Origin: Gemmatimonadota bacterium
Lineage (GTDB): Bacteria > Gemmatimonadota > Gemmatimonadetes > Longimicrobiales > Gaopeijiaceae
Direction of reading: 5' to 3'
DNA length: 43,554 nucleotides
Assembly (NCBI GenBank): GCA_028873815.1
Contig: JAPPNN010000017.1
Coordinates: forward strand, 1-43,554
Part shown: positions 40,445-43,554 of the stretch, one piece after another
Layout of the letters: each line of letters opens with the position of its first letter
Numbering within the stretch: position 1 is the first letter of the stretch
The notes under the pieces: model-generated
What the model was told of the DNA's origin: nothing
Seen by the model: only the letters and a program-made list of their open reading frames with translations
Databases searched by the model: none
Made by a program: the position numbers and the translations under genes

Positions 40445-41800
40445 ATGAAATACCGTTGCGCTGCAGTCATTGCGCTGCTGGCCGCCTGCGGCGGCGATAC
40501 CGGCGAGCCAGCCGCCCCACCGTCAGACGAGGACAATCCGCTCCCGTCCGACTTCGAGGAAGTGTACCGGATCGGTGGGATTGCGGCCGAAGGGTGGGAT
40601 GCGTTCACGGAGATCGAGGACATGGACTTCGATGCGCGCGGCCGTCTCTACATTCGGGACGAGACCGGCTCCTCCACCCGGATCGTGGTCGTCGACGGGG
40701 CCGGTGAGCTGTCGGCCGAGTTCGGGCGCATGGGCGGCGGGCCGGGCGAGCTTCGCCAGGTCGGCCACATGGTGGCCCGGCCCGACGGCGGGGTCGTGCT
40801 TGTCGACGGTGGACACCGCGCCTATCTCGTGTTCGGAGCCGACGGGTCGTTCGAACGCTCGGTCCGCTTCGCTGATTCGGATGCCCCCCGGACGGTTTCC
40901 GTCGAGAGGGTGCGGCATGCGAGGGAGGGGGCAGCGCTGTTTCTGACACGAGGTTCGATGGCACGCTTTGGTCAGGGGGAAGCGTCCGTCACGTCGGGGG
41001 ACCGCACGGTCTACCGGGCATCGCTCGACGAGGGGGACGAAGCCGTCGTGGTTCCCTTCGCTGAGGGCTGGGAACCGCGCCCCGAGCAACAACTCACGAT
41101 GGAGGCCGACGATCCTTCGGACATGTTCGGCATGCTCGCCGACGCTTACGTCTACTTCTCGCCCGACCTGGTGTTCGATGTCGTCCCCGGCGGTGGAGTG
41201 GCGTATTCGGATTCCTCCGCCTACGACGTCAAGATCCGGACGGCGAGCGACCCGTCGCGCGTCGTGGGCCGGCCCCTCTATCCCCGGCCCGTTACGGAAC
41301 AGCTTCAGGAACGCGCCCGGGCACGGGCGCTGGAAGACTTCGAGTCATCGGTCGAGGGGCAGTTCACCTCCTCGGCAGGCGAAGACGTTCCAGACGCGAT
41401 CAGTGAGCAGATGGCCGCCATGATGGAGAGCATGGTCGACGGCATCCGCAACATGGTGGCGAACGCGGGGTTCATGCCTGACGTGCCCATCGTCCGGGAT
41501 GTTCGCACGACCTGGGAGGGCGCGATCTGGGTGGAGCGCTGGGGCAGCGATCCCCTGGCGCAGATCGACTTCGCCGGCGGAGGGTCGGACGACGAGAGCG
41601 CCGCCGGCGAGGAGCCCGCCGATGGGTGGATCGACGTCCTGGCGCCCCGAGGCGACTATGTGGGCACGTTCTCGCTGGAGGAGACGCCCATGCCCGGCGC
41701 ATTCGGTCCCGGTGGCCTCGTCGCCTTCGTCGAGACGGACGAATTCGGCGTCCCGACGATCATCGTGAAGCGGCTACCTGTGGTCGTCCGCGAAAGCTGA
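40445..41800 (+). CDS. Six-bladed beta-propeller lipoprotein (paralogue)
   Basis: A 451-residue lipoprotein with lipobox LLAAC (Cys17) and an acidic linker. The propeller begins [16 protein letters not shown] and shows blade patterns such as [37 protein letters not shown] and [20 protein letters not shown], ending [16 protein letters not shown]. The architecture and both ends match the exported propeller at 24198, but there is no amidohydrolase after it. A GAGGAGG ribosome site seven bases before the ATG supports the start. Role unknown; probably binding. Confidence 0.88.
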   Translation: MKYRCAAVIALLAACGGDTGEPAAPPSDEDNPLPSDFEEVYRIGGIAAEGWDAFTEIEDMDFDARGRLYIRDETGSSTRIVVVDGAGELSAEFGRMGGGPGELRQVGHMVARPDGGVVLVDGGHRAYLVFGADGSFERSVRFADSDAPRTVSVERVRHAREGAALFLTRGSMARFGQGEASVTSGDRTVYRASLDEGDEAVVVPFAEGWEPRPEQQLTMEADDPSDMFGMLADAYVYFSPDLVFDVVPGGGVAYSDSSAYDVKIRTASDPSRVVGRPLYPRPVTEQLQERARARALEDFESSVEGQFTSSAGEDVPDAISEQMAAMMESMVDGIRNMVANAGFMPDVPIVRDVRTTWEGAIWVERWGSDPLAQIDFAGGGSDDESAAGEEPADGWIDVLAPRGDYVGTFSLEETPMPGAFGPGGLVAFVETDEFGVPTIIVKRLPVVVRES

Positions 41801-42082
41801 CGGAACGCGCCGGAGCCGCCGCGCCCGCCGAGCCGGCCGCACCCGCTGCGCCCGCCGCTCCACCACAGCCACCCGCCGCACATACCGCGCGACCGCCCGC
41901 ATCCCATCCACGCCCATCATCGCACCCAGCGCCTGGTTGTAGTTGGTCGTGCCGTTGATGTCGTACGTGTAGCGATTGCCGCGCGCATCCTCCACGAATT
42001 CGATCCCCGCGATCTCGATCCCCTCCTCCATGCACATCCGAATGTACCGCTGCACCAGCGGACTGGGGACAGCCAGAATCAC
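41774..42082 (-). pseudogene. C-terminal remnant of an ATP-grasp (RimK-like) ligase gene
   Basis: A minus-strand frame encodes a block typical of the C-terminal end of ATP-grasp ligases: EEGIEIAGIEFVED, RGNRYTYDINGTTNYN, then GVDGMRAVARYV. The Asp and Asn in YDINGTTNYN match the metal-binding strand. Only about 100 codons remain; the N-terminal and central domains are absent and no start with a ribosome site is seen. The following 176 bases (42083-42258) hold no recognisable gene. The frame overlaps the propeller gene's 3' end. I read it as a decayed gene; a very small free-standing protein is the alternative. Confidence 0.6.
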
Positions 42083-42258
42083 GGCAGGAAATCGGCTAAC
42101 TACTTACAGGACAGCACGATCTGCGCTCCCTGCCTTTTCTCTGGACTTTGCTGGACCGTGCCGCTGAAGCGGGAAAACCACCCCAATTCCCGGGAAGTTG
42201 CGGGAGTCGAAATCCGTCCCGGAACCATCCCACCTTAGTACCGAACGCATGTCCGTGC

Positions 42259-42555
42259 CTACGCGGAGGCGTTCCCCCCGATCACCCGGTCGCGAAGGAG
42301 TGACGAGGGCTGGAAGACCGGCGCGGCGCGGGCGGGAACCTCGACCGGTTCCCCCGTCCTGGGGTTGCGGGCGGTGCGGCGCTTTCGGCGTCGCACCTTG
42401 AAAGTCCCGAATCCCCGGATCTCTATGCCCTCTCCCCGCTCAAGCGCGTCCTTCACGGCGTCGAGGAAAGCGTCGACGACGAGCCCGCAGTCCTTCTTGG
42501 TGACCCTTGGGCCGACCGCATCGGCGGCCCGTTCGACGAGATCGGCTTTGGTCAT
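42259..42555 (-). CDS. HU/IHF-family DNA-binding protein
   Basis: A 98-residue nucleoid protein that bends DNA as a dimer. It begins MTKADLVERAADA and has the signature GFGTFKVRRRKRRTARNPRTG with the basic DNA-contacting arm. The Pro-containing arm tip and closing PAPVFQPSS-type region are degenerate but recognisable (VPARAAPVFQPSSLLRDRV). A GGAGAA site precedes the ATG. It is divergent from the HigB gene over 174 bases. HU-type genes are often near mobile or restriction regions, but this one may simply be chromosomal. Confidence 0.93.
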   Translation of the reverse strand: MTKADLVERAADAVGPRVTKKDCGLVVDAFLDAVKDALERGEGIEIRGFGTFKVRRRKRRTARNPRTGEPVEVPARAAPVFQPSSLLRDRVIGGNASA

Positions 42556-42696
42556 GTCGGTTCTCCACGTCCGAGATGTGGAAGAGTCTTGTCATTGCCC
42601 ACCAACAACTTGCGGTTCCGCACCACCCTTTCGTCAAGTTCGCGTCCGGTTCCGGTCGGGACCGTGCCGCTTCACGCCGCTCGCGGCGTTCGCCGG

Positions 42697-42726
42697 TTGT
42701 CGTCCGGCGGGCGACAGCCTTAGACT
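42697..42726 (+). promoter_or_regulatory. Candidate promoter of the HigB/HigA pair
   Basis: TTGTCG (42697-42702), an 18-base spacer and TAGACT (42721-42726) resemble a sigma-70 promoter. The expected start of transcription then coincides with the HigB start (ATG 42730 or 42733), implying a leaderless message. No ribosome site precedes HigB, which agrees. Weak evidence from a single instance. Confidence 0.35.
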
Positions 42727-42729
42727 TGG

Positions 42730-43011
42730 ATGATGATCGCATCGTTCCGCCACCGGGGGCTGAAGGCGTTCTACGAGGGCAGGACGGAGCGCAGAGTCGC
42801 GCCCGAGCACGCGGGCAAGCTGCGGGACATCCTCGCGGCGCTGGACCACAGTTCGGGACCGGAGGGCATGGACCTGCCGGGATTCCGGCTGCACGCGCTC
42901 AAGGGACGGCTCAAGGGGCATTACGCGGTTTCGGTGTCCGGCAACTGGCGCGTGACGTTCCGGTTCGAGGACGGCGCTGCTGCCGATGTGGACTACGTGG
43001 ACTACCACTGA
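42730..43011 (+). CDS. higB: HigB-type (RelE/ParE superfamily) toxin
   Basis: A 93-residue mRNA-interferase-type toxin of the HigB family, which cleaves mRNA on the ribosome. Typical features: IASFRHRGLKAFYEG at the start, then LPGFRLHALKGRLKGHYAVSVSGNWRVTFRF and DVDYVDYH at the end. As in other HigBA systems the toxin gene comes first. HigA begins 15 bases downstream. ATG at 42730 or 42733 cannot be separated. Confidence 0.93.
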   Translation: MMIASFRHRGLKAFYEGRTERRVAPEHAGKLRDILAALDHSSGPEGMDLPGFRLHALKGRLKGHYAVSVSGNWRVTFRFEDGAAADVDYVDYH

Positions 43012-43026
43012 GGAGAAGAGAGGATC

Positions 43027-43314
43027 ATGGCCATGCACGACCCGCCGCATCCGGGCGGCATCGTGAGGCGGCAGTGCCTCGAACCGCTGGGGCTGACGGT
43101 GACCCGTGCCGCCGAGGGGCTGGGCGTCACGCGTCAGGCGCTGTCGGAGTTGTTGAACGGGCATACCGGGATCTCGGTTGATATGGCGATCCGGCTGTCG
43201 AAGGCGTTCGGATCGACGCCGGAGACGTGGCTGGGGATGCAGATGGCCTACGATCTGTGGGAGGCGCGGGGCCGCGCGGGCGAGATCGCGGTCGAGCGCT
43301 TCGCTGTGGCCTGA
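43027..43314 (+). CDS. higA: HigA-type antitoxin
   Basis: A 95-residue Xre-family antitoxin of the HigA/VapI type. The helix-turn-helix is LTVTRAAEGLGVTRQALSEL, followed by LLNGHTGISVDMAIRLSKAFG and STPETWLGMQMAYDLW, the classic family C-terminus. It neutralises HigB and represses the operon. A GAGGAGAAGAG ribosome site starts just before the ATG. The restriction gene starts 28 bases after its stop. Confidence 0.95.
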   Translation: MAMHDPPHPGGIVRRQCLEPLGLTVTRAAEGLGVTRQALSELLNGHTGISVDMAIRLSKAFGSTPETWLGMQMAYDLWEARGRAGEIAVERFAVA

Positions 43315-43342
43315 CGACCGCAACCAATCCGGCAAGAGCCCC

Positions 43343-43554
43343 ATGCCACTGACGCCCGAGCAGCAAGCCCGCGAGGAGATCGACGGGCAGCTTGAGGCCA
43401 GCGGGTGGACGGTTCAGGACTTCGCGTCCATGGACATCCACGCCGGGCGGGGCGTGGCCGTTCGGGAGTACCCGCTGAAATGGAAGAAGGGCGCGGAGAC
43501 CAAGTCCGGCTCCGCCGACTACCTGCTCTACGCCGACGGTCGCGCCATCGGCGT
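43343..43554 (+). CDS. hsdR: Type I restriction enzyme R subunit HsdR (5' end, cut by window)
   Basis: Only the first 70 codons are present. The sequence MPLTPEQQAREEIDGQLEAS, GWTVQDFASMDIHAGRGVAVREYPLK and SADYLLYADGRAIG is the HsdR N-terminal nuclease domain, whose next residues normally include the catalytic Glu-x-Lys of VEAK. HsdR is the ATP-driven translocating and cutting subunit. Its tight placement after HigBA suggests a defence region continuing past the window edge, where hsdM and hsdS would be expected on one side or the other. Confidence 0.88.
   Translation, partial: MPLTPEQQAREEIDGQLEASGWTVQDFASMDIHAGRGVAVREYPLKWKKGAETKSGSADYLLYADGRAIG

Overview
The window is high-GC, densely coding bacterial DNA with no rRNA, tRNA, IS element, prophage or CRISPR array that I could recognise. 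The gene repertoire suggests a heterotrophic Gemmatimonadota-like bacterium, probably from a marine or host-associated lineage. It includes NHL-type six-bladed propeller lipoproteins, secreted M14, M20 and DUF885 peptidases, amidohydrolases, Tat-exported Gfo/Idh/MocA and DUF1080 sugar enzymes, and an Ig-like-domain lipoprotein. That assignment is inference from gene content, not a placement.

Layout. 0.7-7.1 kb is a minus-strand housekeeping run: trpS, dapA-like, purA, ffh, rpsP, rimM, trmD, with short gaps or overlaps. S16 carries an unusual acidic tail of about 100 residues, and the dapA-like gene appears to lack a canonical start at its best ribosome site. 7.3-14.4 kb holds an inositol monophosphatase, an Ig-like lipoprotein, a large secreted M14 peptidase, a lipoprotein-type HpcH/HpaI aldolase lacking the catalytic His, and a small plus-strand pair: a His-rich EF-hand periplasmic protein and a mono-haem cytochrome c. 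14.4-24 kb is a minus-strand run accA, ricT, a fused DUF885-M20 peptidase, then potA, potD, potB and potC (polyamine-type ABC importer). The peptidase stop overlaps the potA start. 24.2-31.9 kb contains a propeller/amidohydrolase pair, a cyclophilin, a Gfo/Idh/MocA-DUF1080 pair with overlapping stop and start, and small secreted proteins.

31.9-43.5 kb is accessory in character. It has a Phd/VapC pair, a Fic-fold protein whose catalytic His is Gln, a DUF4143 ATPase with a perfect dyad at its start codon, an RHH/PIN pair with operator-like repeats, HigB/HigA, and the 5' end of a type I restriction R subunit. Mixed with these are secreted enzymes: a Tat-exported aspartylglucosaminidase-type Ntn hydrolase, a PP-loop ATPase, a metallo-beta-lactamase-fold hydrolase and a Tat-exported HDAC-family deacetylase, plus a second propeller paralogue, an HU protein and an ATP-grasp remnant.

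The most unusual signals are: (i) a 45-nt dispersed palindromic element present twice, upstream of the M14 and Fic genes, with a covarying base pair; (ii) a 25-nt AT-rich element present twice, once inside a coding region; (iii) the DUF885-M20 fusion coupled to a polyamine importer, with an exported deacetylase of the acetylpolyamine/HDAC family elsewhere in the window; (iv) the Fic His-to-Gln change with an intact inhibitory motif.
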